Source: an uncultured Oscillospiraceae bacterium
GTDB lineage: Bacteria > Bacillota > Clostridia > Oscillospirales > Oscillospiraceae
DNA length: 43,849 nucleotides
Assembly (NCBI GenBank): GCA_902478785.1
Contig: CABSMJ010000019.1
Coordinates: 1 to 43,849, forward strand
Direction: 5' to 3'
Position 1 is the stretch's first letter. Every line of letters begins with the position of its first letter. Of the stretch, positions 8,330 to 15,820 are shown in pieces. The notes beneath the pieces are model-generated. The model was not told where the DNA came from. It was given only the letters and a program-made list of their open reading frames with translations, and ran no database searches. The translations under genes and the position numbers were made by a program.

Positions 8330-9631
8330 TTACAGGAGTTTTCGCATGGCCTCCAGGTCCTCCTCGTAGGAGAAGCCCTCGTCAATGCCCTGGGTCAGAA
8401 AGCCGTTGATGCCGTCGATCTTGCTCAGAGCGTAGTCCAGCTTGGGGTTGGTGCCCGCCTTGTAGGCGCCGATGGAGACCAGATCGGCGTTTTTCTCATA
8501 AGTGCCCATCACGTCCCGGATCCGGGCGGCCATCTGCCGGTGCTCGGGGGAGACGATATCTGTCATCAGACGGGAGATGCTGGCACTGATGTCGATGGCG
8601 GGGAAGTGGTTGCTGTTGGCCAGCCGCCGGGACAGGACGATGTGTCCGTCCAGAATACCTCGGACCGTGTCGGCAATGGGCTCGTTGGTGTCGTCGCCTT
8701 CCACCAGAACGGTGTAGACGCCGGTGATGGAGCCCTTCTGGAAGTTGCCGCTGCGCTCGAGGAGCTTGGGCAGCTCGGCGTAGATGGAGGGAGTGTAGCC
8801 CCGGGCCACCGGCGGCTCACCCACCGCCAGGCCGATCTCACGCTGGGCCATGGCGAAACGGGTCAGGGAGTCCATCATCAAAAGGACGTCCAGTCCCTGG
8901 TCCCGGAAGTACTCGGCGATGCCGGTGGCTACCGAGGGACAGCGCTTGCGGAGCATGGCGGGCTGGTCAGAGGTGGCCACCACCAGAACCGAGCGGCGCA
9001 TGCCCTCCTCGCCCAGGTCCTTTTCCATGAACTCCACCACTTCGCGGCCACGCTCGCCCACCAGGGCGATGACGTTGATGTCGGCCTTGACGTGCTTGGC
9101 GATCATGCCCATCAGGGTACTCTTGCCCACGCCGGAGCCAGCGAAGATGCCGATTCTCTGGCCCTTGCCGATGGTCAGCATCCCGTCGATGGCCTTGACA
9201 CCGAATTCCAGCCGCTCCCGGATGGGAGGGCGGGCCATGGGGTTGATGTACTGCTCCTTCTCCACGCAAAAGGGGGTGCCGGCGGGGAAGGGGCCCTTGC
9301 CGTCGATGGGCTGGCCCAGGGCGTTGATGACCCGCCCTTTGAGAAAGGAGCCCACGGAAAGCGTCAGCCGCCGGCCGGTGTTGCGGACAAAGTTGCCTGC
9401 GGAGATGCCGCTCATGCCCGAGTAGGGCATCAGGAGGATGTGGTCGTTTTTGAAGCCCACCACCTCGGCCAGCACCTGGCCGCCGGACTCGCCGTTGTAG
9501 ATGCGGCAGATGTCGCCCACCGCGGCTCGGCCGCCGGAAGCCTCAATGGACATGCCCACAATGTTTTCAATCTTTCCGGTGTAGCTGACGGTTTCCGCCG
9601 TCTGGATCTGCCGGATCAGCTTTTCAAACAA
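8330..9631 (-). CDS. fliI: Flagellar export ATPase FliI
   Basis: FliI is the ATPase that feeds substrates to the flagellar export gate and is homologous to F1 beta. It has 433 residues. The Walker A motif AGSGVGKST is at 164-172 and the Walker B/DSLTRFA region is at about 248-260 (D254). The downstream segment GSITGVYTVLVEGDD is typical of type III export ATPases. It is flanked by fliH and fliJ, its direct partners. Confidence 0.97.
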   Translation of the reverse strand: MFEKLIRQIQTAETVSYTGKIENIVGMSIEASGGRAAVGDICRIYNGESGGQVLAEVVGFKNDHILLMPYSGMSGISAGNFVRNTGRRLTLSVGSFLKGRVINALGQPIDGKGPFPAGTPFCVEKEQYINPMARPPIRERLEFGVKAIDGMLTIGKGQRIGIFAGSGVGKSTLMGMIAKHVKADINVIALVGERGREVVEFMEKDLGEEGMRRSVLVVATSDQPAMLRKRCPSVATGIAEYFRDQGLDVLLMMDSLTRFAMAQREIGLAVGEPPVARGYTPSIYAELPKLLERSGNFQKGSITGVYTVLVEGDDTNEPIADTVRGILDGHIVLSRRLANSNHFPAIDISASISRLMTDIVSPEHRQMAARIRDVMGTYEKNADLVSIGAYKAGTNPKLDYALSKIDGINGFLTQGIDEGFSYEEDLEAMRKLL

Positions 9632-9645
9632 GACGGGTCCTCCTC

Positions 9646-10464
9646 TCAGCCGCCGTGCATCAGATCTTTGAGATTTTGAAGCTGGGTGGAGACGCTGGCG
9701 TCGATGATGGCATCGGGCATTTCAATGATGCAGGTGCCGGACTCATCGTCCGCCAGGGGGATGATCTTGATGTGGTCCGAGAGCCCGGACAGGGCGGCAG
9801 TCAGCTCCGGTGTGATCTGCGCCAGCTCCCTGCTGTCGCAGCCGCCCACATAGATGTGGACCCACTCACGCCGGCGCAGCCGGTCGGTGGCCATCTGAAT
9901 CATCCGGGCGATGACCTCGTGACTGCTCTTGAGGCTGACGTGGATGATCTTCTCCGCCACCGCCACGCTCAAATCGCACAGCTCGTCCCTGGTCTGATCG
10001 ATCAGCTCCTCCCGGGCCTGGGAGACCTTCTCCAAAAAGGCGCTGATCTCCTTTCCCTGCTGGCGGAGCTGCTCCTCCATGGCGGATTTGCTCTCCGCCC
10101 GGGCCTGCTCCAGACCCTGGGCATAGCCCTGGCGGAAGCCCTCCTCCCGGGCAGCGGCCCGGGCCTCCTCCGCCTCCTGGGCGGCCTGGCGGCGCAATTC
10201 CTCTAAAAGGGCCTCGCCCTCCTTGCGGGCCTGGGCCACGATCTCGTCGGCCTGGACCCGGGCGTAGGAGAACAGGGCTGCCGCCCCATCCTCCGCAGGC
10301 GCGGTGTCCTGGTCGGACTGGGCCGTCTCCTCCTGGGAGGCGTCCTCACCCTCCTCCGGCTCCGGATCATCCGGCGGGGGAGGATCGTCCATGGGGATCT
10401 GGTCCGCCTCCGGAAAGACATAGGAGTTGACCGGCCCCAGAAAATGCTTGAAAATGTTAGGCAA
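9646..10464 (-). CDS. fliH: Flagellar assembly protein FliH
   Basis: FliH tethers and regulates FliI at the C-ring. It has 272 residues: an acidic Pro/Glu/Asp-rich N-terminus (about 20-60), a long Ala/Glu/Gln/Arg coiled coil (about 75-150), and the conserved C-terminal domain with VAVAEKIIHVSLKSSHEVIARMI. It overlaps the end of fliG by 8 bp, indicating translational coupling. Confidence 0.93.
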   Translation of the reverse strand: MPNIFKHFLGPVNSYVFPEADQIPMDDPPPPDDPEPEEGEDASQEETAQSDQDTAPAEDGAAALFSYARVQADEIVAQARKEGEALLEELRRQAAQEAEEARAAAREEGFRQGYAQGLEQARAESKSAMEEQLRQQGKEISAFLEKVSQAREELIDQTRDELCDLSVAVAEKIIHVSLKSSHEVIARMIQMATDRLRRREWVHIYVGGCDSRELAQITPELTAALSGLSDHIKIIPLADDESGTCIIEMPDAIIDASVSTQLQNLKDLMHGG

Positions 10465-11527
10465 TGATATCGTCCTTTCCGCCCTTGAGGATGATCAGCT
10501 CGTTCTTTTCCTCCAGGTCTCGGATCACGCCGACAATGCGCTGCTGCGCTGCCTCCACGTCCCGGATCCGAACGTTGACCGTGACCTCCAGGTCGTCCCG
10601 GATGCTCTGGGCCATACGGGTGGAGACGTTGGCGAAGATCTTGTTGGCCACCTCGGGTGTGGCGCCCTTGAGGGCCAGGACCAGATCCTTGGGCTCGCAG
10701 TCCCGCACGAAGCGCTGGACGGAGCGGTCGTCCATGGTGACGATGTCCTCGAAGACGAACATCCGCTTGCGGATCTCGTCCGCCAGCTCCACGTTGTAGG
10801 CGGACAGACGGTCGAAGATGCTCTTTTCGCTGGCCCGATCCAGATTGTTCATCACGTCGGCCACATAATCCACACCGCCCACCTTGACATTGCTGGTGGT
10901 GACGATGCTGGAGAAGCGCTTTTCCATCTCCGCTTCAATGACCTTCACGGCGGCAGGGGAGGCGCTTTCCATGTTGGCGATGTTCTCCACCACCTTCACC
11001 TGACGCTCCGGGTCCAGCTCGTCGATCACCGCTGCGGACTTTTCCGGGTCCACATAGGACAGCACCAGGGCGATGGTCTGGGGCCGCTCGTGCTGGAGGG
11101 CCGCATACAGGGACTTCTCGTCGGCCTTGTTCAGGAAGGAGAACTCCCGGTTTTTCAGGGACTTGGTCACCTTTTCCAACAGCTGGTTGGCGGTCTGGGA
11201 GCCGAAGGCCCGCTCCAGAACGGCCCGGGCATATTCCAGGCCGCCCTCAGTCACCGCCTTGTTGGTCATGCACATCTGGTAGTACTCGTTGAGTACCTCT
11301 TCGGTGGTGGCGGAGTCCAGATACCCCAGCTTGGCCACCTCCAGCGTGATCTGCTCCACGTCCTCCGGGTCCATGTACTGATAGAGCTGAGAGGCCTTTT
11401 CCGTCCCCAAAGAGACGATGATGGCCGCCGCCTTTTGCTGGCGGGTCAGCTGGCGCTTGGGGGCGGAGGGAGTCTGCTTATCCGGGCTGGAGACGGTCGC
11501 CGCAGGGGCGGTCACTGTTTCACTCAT
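10457..11527 (-). CDS. fliG: Flagellar motor switch protein FliG
   Basis: FliG is the torque-generating ring protein that contacts MotA. It has 356 residues. The N-terminal domain binds FliF; the middle domain has the ERPQTIALVLSYVDPEKSA segment (family EHPQ motif), and the C-terminal torque helix has MDDRSVQRFVRDCEPKDLVLALKG with the charged residues that face MotA. The ATG overlaps the fliF stop by 4 bp (ATGA). Confidence 0.96.
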   Translation of the reverse strand: MSETVTAPAATVSSPDKQTPSAPKRQLTRQQKAAAIIVSLGTEKASQLYQYMDPEDVEQITLEVAKLGYLDSATTEEVLNEYYQMCMTNKAVTEGGLEYARAVLERAFGSQTANQLLEKVTKSLKNREFSFLNKADEKSLYAALQHERPQTIALVLSYVDPEKSAAVIDELDPERQVKVVENIANMESASPAAVKVIEAEMEKRFSSIVTTSNVKVGGVDYVADVMNNLDRASEKSIFDRLSAYNVELADEIRKRMFVFEDIVTMDDRSVQRFVRDCEPKDLVLALKGATPEVANKIFANVSTRMAQSIRDDLEVTVNVRIRDVEAAQQRIVGVIRDLEEKNELIILKGGKDDIIA

Positions 11528-13113
11528 GATGTCTCACTCTCCCGCAGCCAATTTTTCACCATCTGTGCGGCAATCTCCGGGTTCTCCTCGGTGAATTTCC
11601 GGACATCCTGCCGCAGTTCCATGCTCCGCTCTGTCTGCATATCCATAATGTCAGACTGAGGCTGGACAGGCTGGGCCTGCACCACAGGAGCGGCCTGCGC
11701 CTGCTCCGCCTCTGCCGCGCGACGCTTCTTTACGCGGTGACGGTGGATCAGCAGCACCAGCAGCAGAATCAGCAAGAACAGCACACCGCCGCCGATGGCC
11801 GCATAGAGGGCCCAAACAGGCAGCGTGGGACCGGGCTGAGCGGTACCGCCCTCCTGATAGAAGGGGGAGACCAGAATGGAGATCTTGCTCTGCTGGTCCG
11901 CCTGGCTGATGCCGGCGGCCCGGCCCACGTGGTCATAGAGATCGCTGGTGTTGGTTCCCTCTGCCGCGTCCGAGTTGATGGTCACGGAGACCATCACATC
12001 GGAGATGTAGCCGGCCAGGTGCTCCACCTGTTCCTTGGTGGTGTCCACCAGCCGGTCGGTCTCACCCGAGGAGGTGACGGCGGACTCGTCGCCGGTGGGC
12101 TGCATCTGGTTCTCCACATAGGTGTTGAGGTCGGAGTTGGTGTTGGTGCCCACCTCGCCGCCGGCGGTGGTCTGACCGTCGTCCCGGACGATGCTGTTGT
12201 CATAGATCTGCTTGCCGATGATGCCATCGTCCTTGCCGGTGGCCCAGTCCTCCAGGGAGTAGTCCGTGGAGTCGGTATAGGTCCGATCCAGATCCACCAC
12301 GGTGTTGACGCTGACATGGATGTTGTCCTCGCCGTACAGGGGCAGCAGCACCTGCATCACCCGGGTGCGGATGAGGTTGTTGTATTTCTCCTCCAGCTCC
12401 ATCTTCAGGGTGGAGGCATCCTGGACATTGGTGAAGTCATCCCCAGAGGTGTAGCTGTTGCCGTAGGTGTCCTCGATCACCACGTCCTCCACGTTCAGAC
12501 CCTGGAGGCCGTGGCTGACCAGGTTGCGGATGGCGTTGACCTGGCCGTCGGTGAGCATCTTGCCATCAGCCATAGTCACCTGTACCGCAGCGGTGGCGTT
12601 CACCTTGTCGGTGCTGTCCAGCACGTAGGTGTTGTCCTCGCCGGGGGTCAGGAGCACCTCTGCGGCCTCCACGCCCTCCATATTGCAGATGACAGCGGAC
12701 ATGTAGTCCTGTAAGTCATAGAGGATCAGCTGATTGCGCTCCGACTCGGTGGTCAGACTGCCCACGTTGTTCAGATAGGTGCCGTAGTCATATCCCGAGG
12801 AGGGATAGCCCGCCACCAGCACCTGGGCCATCAGGGCGGCCTTCCGGTTTTCCGGCACCATGATGGAGTCCCCCTCCACCCGGTAGTCGGTGATGCCGTT
12901 GTCGGAGAAATAGGTCAAAATAGCGCTCTGGTCGCTCTGACTCAGTCCGGTAAACAGGGCGGTGTAGGGCTGATTTGCCAGCACCACGGCCACCACAGCC
13001 ACCACCACCAGAACAGCCAGCACACCGCTGCCCAGCAGAAGCTTTGTCTTTTTGGTGGTACCCTGCCACCGCTGCTTCGCTGCGGCGGCAAGTTTTTTCG
13101 CCTTTTCCTTCAT
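11524..13113 (-). CDS. fliF: Flagellar MS-ring protein FliF
   Basis: FliF forms the membrane MS ring on which the basal body is built. It has 529 residues, with membrane segments at about 25-47 and 430-455, a large extracytoplasmic ring-building region between them (GLSQSDQSAILTYFSDNGI; SHGLQGLNVEDVVIED), and a cytoplasmic tail ending in the FliG-binding helix (TEENPEIAAQMVKNWL). It lies between fliE and fliG, as in most Firmicutes. Confidence 0.96.
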   Translation of the reverse strand: MKEKAKKLAAAAKQRWQGTTKKTKLLLGSGVLAVLVVVAVVAVVLANQPYTALFTGLSQSDQSAILTYFSDNGITDYRVEGDSIMVPENRKAALMAQVLVAGYPSSGYDYGTYLNNVGSLTTESERNQLILYDLQDYMSAVICNMEGVEAAEVLLTPGEDNTYVLDSTDKVNATAAVQVTMADGKMLTDGQVNAIRNLVSHGLQGLNVEDVVIEDTYGNSYTSGDDFTNVQDASTLKMELEEKYNNLIRTRVMQVLLPLYGEDNIHVSVNTVVDLDRTYTDSTDYSLEDWATGKDDGIIGKQIYDNSIVRDDGQTTAGGEVGTNTNSDLNTYVENQMQPTGDESAVTSSGETDRLVDTTKEQVEHLAGYISDVMVSVTINSDAAEGTNTSDLYDHVGRAAGISQADQQSKISILVSPFYQEGGTAQPGPTLPVWALYAAIGGGVLFLLILLLVLLIHRHRVKKRRAAEAEQAQAAPVVQAQPVQPQSDIMDMQTERSMELRQDVRKFTEENPEIAAQMVKNWLRESETS

Positions 13114-13142
13114 ATGTTTTCTCCCAGCTTTGGATGCCGTGC

Positions 13143-13445
13143 TTACAGGCTGATGCGCATCAGTTCACTGTACGCGTCCAGCGCCTTGTTGCGCATCTGG
13201 ACCAGCAACGACACGGAGAGCTCCGCCTGGGTGGCGGCGATGGAGGCCTGGGCAGGGTTGTCCAGCTGGCCGGTGGTCAGGGCATAGTAGGCCTCGTTCT
13301 TGGCCGCGTCGGTTTCCTTGACGTTGTCCACCATGGACTGGAAAATATCCGCGAACATAGAGGGCTGGTTCCGGTTCTCACTGGATGAGGAAACGGACTC
13401 GGTCTGAATGGGACGGATGGGTGAAATCCCCTCAAAATTCATCAT
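13143..13445 (-). CDS. fliE: Hook-basal body protein FliE
   Basis: FliE joins the MS ring to the proximal rod. It has 100 residues, the usual size. The family core is present: FADIFQSMVDNVKETDAAKNEA in the middle and the C-terminal TQAELSVSLLVQMRNKALDAYSELMRI. Two adjacent ATG codons (13445 and 13442) could both serve as start. GGGAG lies 7 bp before the first. Confidence 0.93.
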   Translation of the reverse strand: MMNFEGISPIRPIQTESVSSSSENRNQPSMFADIFQSMVDNVKETDAAKNEAYYALTTGQLDNPAQASIAATQAELSVSLLVQMRNKALDAYSELMRISL

Positions 13446-13464
13446 ATGGTTTCTCCCTTTTCAC

Positions 13465-13484
13465 GCCGGCCTCTGGGCCGGCGG
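13465..13484 (-). terminator. Intercistronic hairpin between flgC and fliE
   Basis: A perfect 8-bp stem (CGCCGGCC / GGCCGGCG) with a 4-nt loop occupies the 53-bp gap between flgC and fliE. It has no U-tract, so it probably affects message processing or stability rather than ending transcription. The structure is seen; the role is inferred. Confidence 0.4.
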
Positions 13485-13498
13485 CGCTGAATCAAATG

Positions 13499-13948
13499 TT
13501 ATTTGCCGATCTCCAGGCCCTTGGATGCCACCTGCTTGAGCACGTTGAAGGCGGTGACATTGGCGGAATAGGCCTGAGAGGCGGCCATGGCGTCGGCCAT
13601 CTCCTTGACCAGGTCCACATTGGGCATCTCCACATACCCGTCGGCGTTGGCGTCGGGGTTGGTGGGGTCGTAGACCAGCTTGAAGTCGGAGGGGTCCTCT
13701 GCAATCTGGGTCACCCGCACGCCGCCGGCGGTGTCGGGGACGGACTGTCCCTGGGCCTTGGCCAGAGCCATCTGGAAAGGCGTGCGGTTGCCCTCCTCTT
13801 CAAAGACCACAACCTTGCGCCGGTAAGGGCCGCCGCCCTCGGTGCGGGTGGTGTTCTGGTTGGTGATGTTCTCGGAGATCACGTCCAGCCGCAGCTGCTC
13901 GGCGGTCAGGCCGGAGCCGACGATATTCATAGAACTCAAAAAGGCCAT
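13499..13948 (-). CDS. flgC: Flagellar basal-body rod protein FlgC
   Basis: FlgC is a proximal rod subunit. It has 149 residues from ATG 13948, where AAGGAGG is 7 bp upstream and the protein begins MAFLSSMNIVGSGLTAEQ as the family does. A longer in-frame reading upstream has no such support. The conserved SENITNQNTTRT (about 24-35) and the C-terminal rod motif MADAMAASQAYSANVTAFNV are intact. It starts 13 bp after flgB. Confidence 0.95.
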   Translation of the reverse strand: MAFLSSMNIVGSGLTAEQLRLDVISENITNQNTTRTEGGGPYRRKVVVFEEEGNRTPFQMALAKAQGQSVPDTAGGVRVTQIAEDPSDFKLVYDPTNPDANADGYVEMPNVDLVKEMADAMAASQAYSANVTAFNVLKQVASKGLEIGK

Positions 13949-13961
13949 AGGTGATGCCTCC

Positions 13962-14342
13962 TTATCCGTTGATGGCCGTACGAAGCAAAGAAAAGTCACT
14001 GCTCATGGCATCCATCACGTACTGCATCTGGTAGCCCTCTCTTACAAGTTCCACCATCTGCTCTGTAACGTTGACGCCATTGTCATCCATCCGGGTACTC
14101 TCATCCGCCTGGTGAATCTCGACAGGGGTGTCCTGGATCGCCTGCCGAACCGAAAGGGGAGAGTGATTCTGGGAAGCGGATGCAACGGCTTGCCGCAGTG
14201 ACTCCTCAAAGGTCGCGTATTTGGTTTTATACCCTGGTGTTTCCACGTTTGCGATGTTGTCCAGGATACAGGTTTGCTTGTCCCAGAGATACTCCATAGA
14301 CCTCTGTAAAAGAAGCATCGAGTTACTAGTCAAACATTCCAT
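13962..14342 (-). CDS. flgB: Flagellar basal-body rod protein FlgB, first gene of the flagellar operon
   Basis: FlgB is a proximal rod subunit. It has 126 residues, with the rod signature DNIANVETPGYK at 28-39, the normal distance from the first Met, and the C-terminal MQYVMDAMSSDFSLLRTAING. The ribosome-binding site GGAAGGAGAG sits about 12 bp before the ATG, a rather long spacing. It is the promoter-proximal gene of a run of at least 17 genes. Its leader contains one crossover site of the invertible element and its best promoter lies inside that element, so phase variation here would switch the whole operon. Confidence 0.94.
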   Translation of the reverse strand: MECLTSNSMLLLQRSMEYLWDKQTCILDNIANVETPGYKTKYATFEESLRQAVASASQNHSPLSVRQAIQDTPVEIHQADESTRMDDNGVNVTEQMVELVREGYQMQYVMDAMSSDFSLLRTAING

Positions 14343-14379
14343 TTTTGCTCAGGCCTCTCCTTCCAAAAGAGAATACGCT

Positions 14380-14418
14380 CATGCTCTAGAAGCAAATTTC
14401 ACAGAGCACGAGAGCATG
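14380..14418 (-). promoter_or_regulatory. Hairpin in the flgB leader
   Basis: CATGCTCT (14380-14387) pairs with AGAGCATG (14411-14418) around a 23-nt loop. It lies in the untranslated leader between crossover site A and flgB, so it would be present in the transcript in either orientation. It does not resemble a c-di-GMP-I riboswitch. Its role is unknown; it could shape message stability or termination. Confidence 0.4.
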
Positions 14419-14421
14419 GCA

Positions 14422-14448
14422 TATCATATAATGTTAGATTATGTGGTG
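14422..14448 (+). repeat. Crossover site A (flgB-proximal) of the invertible element
   Basis: The inner arm ATTATGTGGTG (14438-14448) follows the core GTTAG (14433-14437). The outer arm TATCATATAAT (14422-14432) matches the ideal partner at 8 of 11 positions. The 21 bp 14428-14448 are an exact reverse complement of 14752-14772. This arm-core-arm layout is typical of tyrosine-recombinase sites. Confidence 0.85.
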
Positions 14449-14476
14449 CAGTTTCGACACATTTCGATTCTTCCTT

Positions 14477-14505
14477 ATTGTAACGTAATCGATTTCATTT
14501 TGCAA
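14477..14505 (-). promoter_or_regulatory. Sigma-A-type promoter facing flgB, inside the invertible segment
   Basis: The -35 box TTGCAA (14505-14500) and -10 box TACAAT (14482-14477) are 17 bp apart and read toward flgB. They match the housekeeping consensus at 4/6 and 5/6. Transcription would start near 14470, giving a leader of about 130 nt that passes through crossover site A. Inversion would point it at the recombinase gene instead. No convincing sigma-D promoter was found here. Confidence 0.6.
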
Positions 14506-14543
14506 GTATTCGTGAAAAATATTATTCGTCATTTTGGCCGTTT

Positions 14544-14572
14544 TTGCCTCAAAAAGTTCGCGTTTTTATTGT
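14544..14572 (+). promoter_or_regulatory. Weaker opposing promoter inside the invertible segment
   Basis: TTGCCT (14544-14549), a 17-bp spacer and TATTGT (14567-14572) read rightward; each box matches consensus at 4/6. As sequenced it would make RNA antisense to the recombinase; after inversion it would face flgB. If active, the two orientations might give high and low expression rather than ON and OFF. Confidence 0.3.
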
Positions 14573-15676
14573 AAACTTGGAATATTCGGGACAAAAAGGA
14601 ATGATTCTCAATTTCTGGGCAAAGCCGCTGTGGGACGGCAATTTTTTAGAAGAAAGCGGCACATATTTTCGGGAGAAGTCGTTTTTTTTTCGAAAATATG
14701 TACTGGACCAGATGGCAAGCAGGCGGCGTTTGCGGTCAGGCTTTGGAAAAACACCACATAATCTAACATTATGTGGTGCAGTTTCTTTTTCACCGCACAT
14801 GGGAGGTGTGGAAACGAACAGCCCCAGTGTTTCAATCTGCGCTCTGTGCTCCTCACCGCTGGAGATGATATAGCCCCGGGTGGTGTTGACGCTGCGATGG
14901 CCAAGGATGTCCGCCAAGCGGGAGATGTCCCGCTCCTGCTGGTAAAAAGTCCGGGCAAAGAGGTGGCGCAGATTGTGAGGATATACCTTTTCAGGGGCTA
15001 CGTCTGCCACCAGGCTCAGGGCCTTCATGGCGCTCCAGATGTTGCTGCGGTCCAGCACATTGCCCTGGCTGGTGAGAAAGACCGGCCCGGAGGAGATGGC
15101 GCATTGGGCGGCGTAGCCCAGCAGCACCTCACACAGCCGCCGGGGAATGAGGATGACCCGGCTTTTGCCCTTGTTGTGGGCCACGGCGGTGCCGCTTTGC
15201 AGGGCCTCCACGGTGATATACCGCAGCTCGCTGACCCGGATGCCGGTGGCGCAGATGGTCTGAAGCAGAAAATACATCTGGACCCGTCCAGTTTCCAAGG
15301 CGGCGTCCAAGAGGCGGAAGTAGTCGTCCTTACTCAACTCCTTGCGCTGGTCACAGAAGGTGTTGGGCTGGAGGCGGAACTGCTTGACGCAGCACTCCTC
15401 GTGGCCCAGATACTTCAAAAACTGATTGACAGCGGTGAGCATGGAGTTGGCGCTGCGGATGGCATAGCGCCGCTCTAGCGCCGCCTTGAAATCGATCACC
15501 TGGCCCTTGGTCCACTGGGACGTGGGACCGGAGTAGTCCAGAAAGCAGAGAATGTCATGGCGGTACTTTTGAATGGTGGCGGGGCTCTTTTCCTCCTCTT
15601 GAAGGTAGCGGCAGAACTCTGCCAGCTGGGCAGCGCCGGGGCGTCTGCGGGAGGGACGGCGTTTTTTCTCAGTCAT
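14549..15676 (-). CDS. Tyrosine recombinase of the flagellar switch, C-terminus encoded in the invertible DNA
   Basis: This is a tyrosine site-specific recombinase (XerC/D-like) of 375 residues. The N-terminal SAM-like core-binding domain spans about 15-95. The catalytic set is complete: R147 (ATGIRVSEL), K171, H234 and R237 (HNLRH), H260 (LGH) and nucleophile Y269 (TRGYI). The ribosome-binding site AAAGGAGG is 8 bp before ATG 15676. Codons 303-305 lie over the core of crossover site B, so residues 309-375 come from invertible DNA. In the other orientation the frame would read AVSTHFDSSLL and stop, giving 319 residues, closer to the usual Xer length. The present tail is basic and unlike any domain I know. 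It most likely inverts the flgB promoter segment; it could also act on distant sites. Confidence 0.88.
   Translation of the reverse strand: MTEKKRRPSRRRPGAAQLAEFCRYLQEEEKSPATIQKYRHDILCFLDYSGPTSQWTKGQVIDFKAALERRYAIRSANSMLTAVNQFLKYLGHEECCVKQFRLQPNTFCDQRKELSKDDYFRLLDAALETGRVQMYFLLQTICATGIRVSELRYITVEALQSGTAVAHNKGKSRVILIPRRLCEVLLGYAAQCAISSGPVFLTSQGNVLDRSNIWSAMKALSLVADVAPEKVYPHNLRHLFARTFYQQERDISRLADILGHRSVNTTRGYIISSGEEHRAQIETLGLFVSTPPMCGEKETAPHNVRLCGVFPKPDRKRRLLAIWSSTYFRKKNDFSRKYVPLSSKKLPSHSGFAQKLRIIPFCPEYSKFTIKTRTF
14661..14701. repeat. 11-bp dyad inside the invertible segment
   Basis: ACATATTTTCG (14661-14671) and its exact complement CGAAAATATGT (14691-14701) flank 19 nt that include a run of nine T. 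It lies near the recombinase end of the segment. It could be a binding site for a regulator or an accessory protein of recombination, or a weak terminator. It also codes for part of the recombinase tail (residues about 325-340). Confidence 0.45.
14752..14778 (-). repeat. Crossover site B (inside the recombinase gene) of the invertible element
   Basis: This is a perfect dyad: arm CACCACATAAT (14752-14762), core CTAAC (14763-14767) and the exact complementary arm (14768-14778). The right arm plus seven more bases (18 bp, 14768-14785) repeat site A in direct orientation (14438-14455), so the two sites look like copies of one ancestral sequence. The site lies in codons 300-308 of the recombinase gene. 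Confidence 0.85.
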
Positions 15677-15693
15677 AGGCTTTTCCTCCTTTT

Positions 15694-15721
15694 TATATAT
15701 GAGTCACCATATTATCTGCAA
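15694..15721 (-). promoter_or_regulatory. Possible promoter of the recombinase gene
   Basis: TTGCAG (15721-15716) and TATATA (15699-15694) are 16 bp apart, but this would place the start inside the ribosome-binding site. GATAAT (15716-15711) as the -10 gives a more sensible leader but lacks a good -35. The gene lies just downstream of a strong terminator, so it probably has its own promoter in this 77-bp gap. Confidence 0.3.
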
Positions 15722-15746
15722 ATTGGGGGAAAGCAACCCGCAAGCT

Positions 15747-15790
15747 CAAAAAACAGGAGCCGGGAACGCTTTGCGCGTTCCCGGCTCCTG
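15747..15790 (-). terminator. Rho-independent terminator after the C-terminal SLH protein gene
   Basis: A perfect 16-bp stem (15754-15769 with 15775-15790) and a 5-nt loop are followed on the minus strand by TTTTTT. It lies 30 bp after the stop of the large SLH gene and isolates the recombinase gene from it. A T-rich stretch on the other side could allow some bidirectional action. Confidence 0.85.
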
Positions 15791-15820
15791 CCGTTTTGCG
15801 TTTTTTTGTGGGAAACAGTC

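Larger units (their letters stand above)
14428..14772. mobile_element. Invertible promoter segment (flagellar phase switch)
   Basis: Perfect 21-bp inverted repeats bound 303 bp of visibly AT-richer DNA. The segment holds a good promoter facing flgB, a weaker one facing the other way, an 11-bp dyad, and the last 67 codons of the recombinase gene that enters it from the right. The two 5-bp cores are in opposite orientation (GTTAG at 14433, CTAAC at 14763), so exchange gives inversion, and both sites are restored unchanged. In the orientation read here the better promoter points at flgB, so the sequenced state is probably ON. Sequence shows the repeats, promoters and recombinase; actual inversion is inferred. 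Confidence 0.85.

Noticed and set aside
14343..14480. A c-di-GMP riboswitch in the flgB leader, as in C. difficile
   Set aside because: The conserved GEMM-I segments were not found; only a simple 8-bp hairpin is present.
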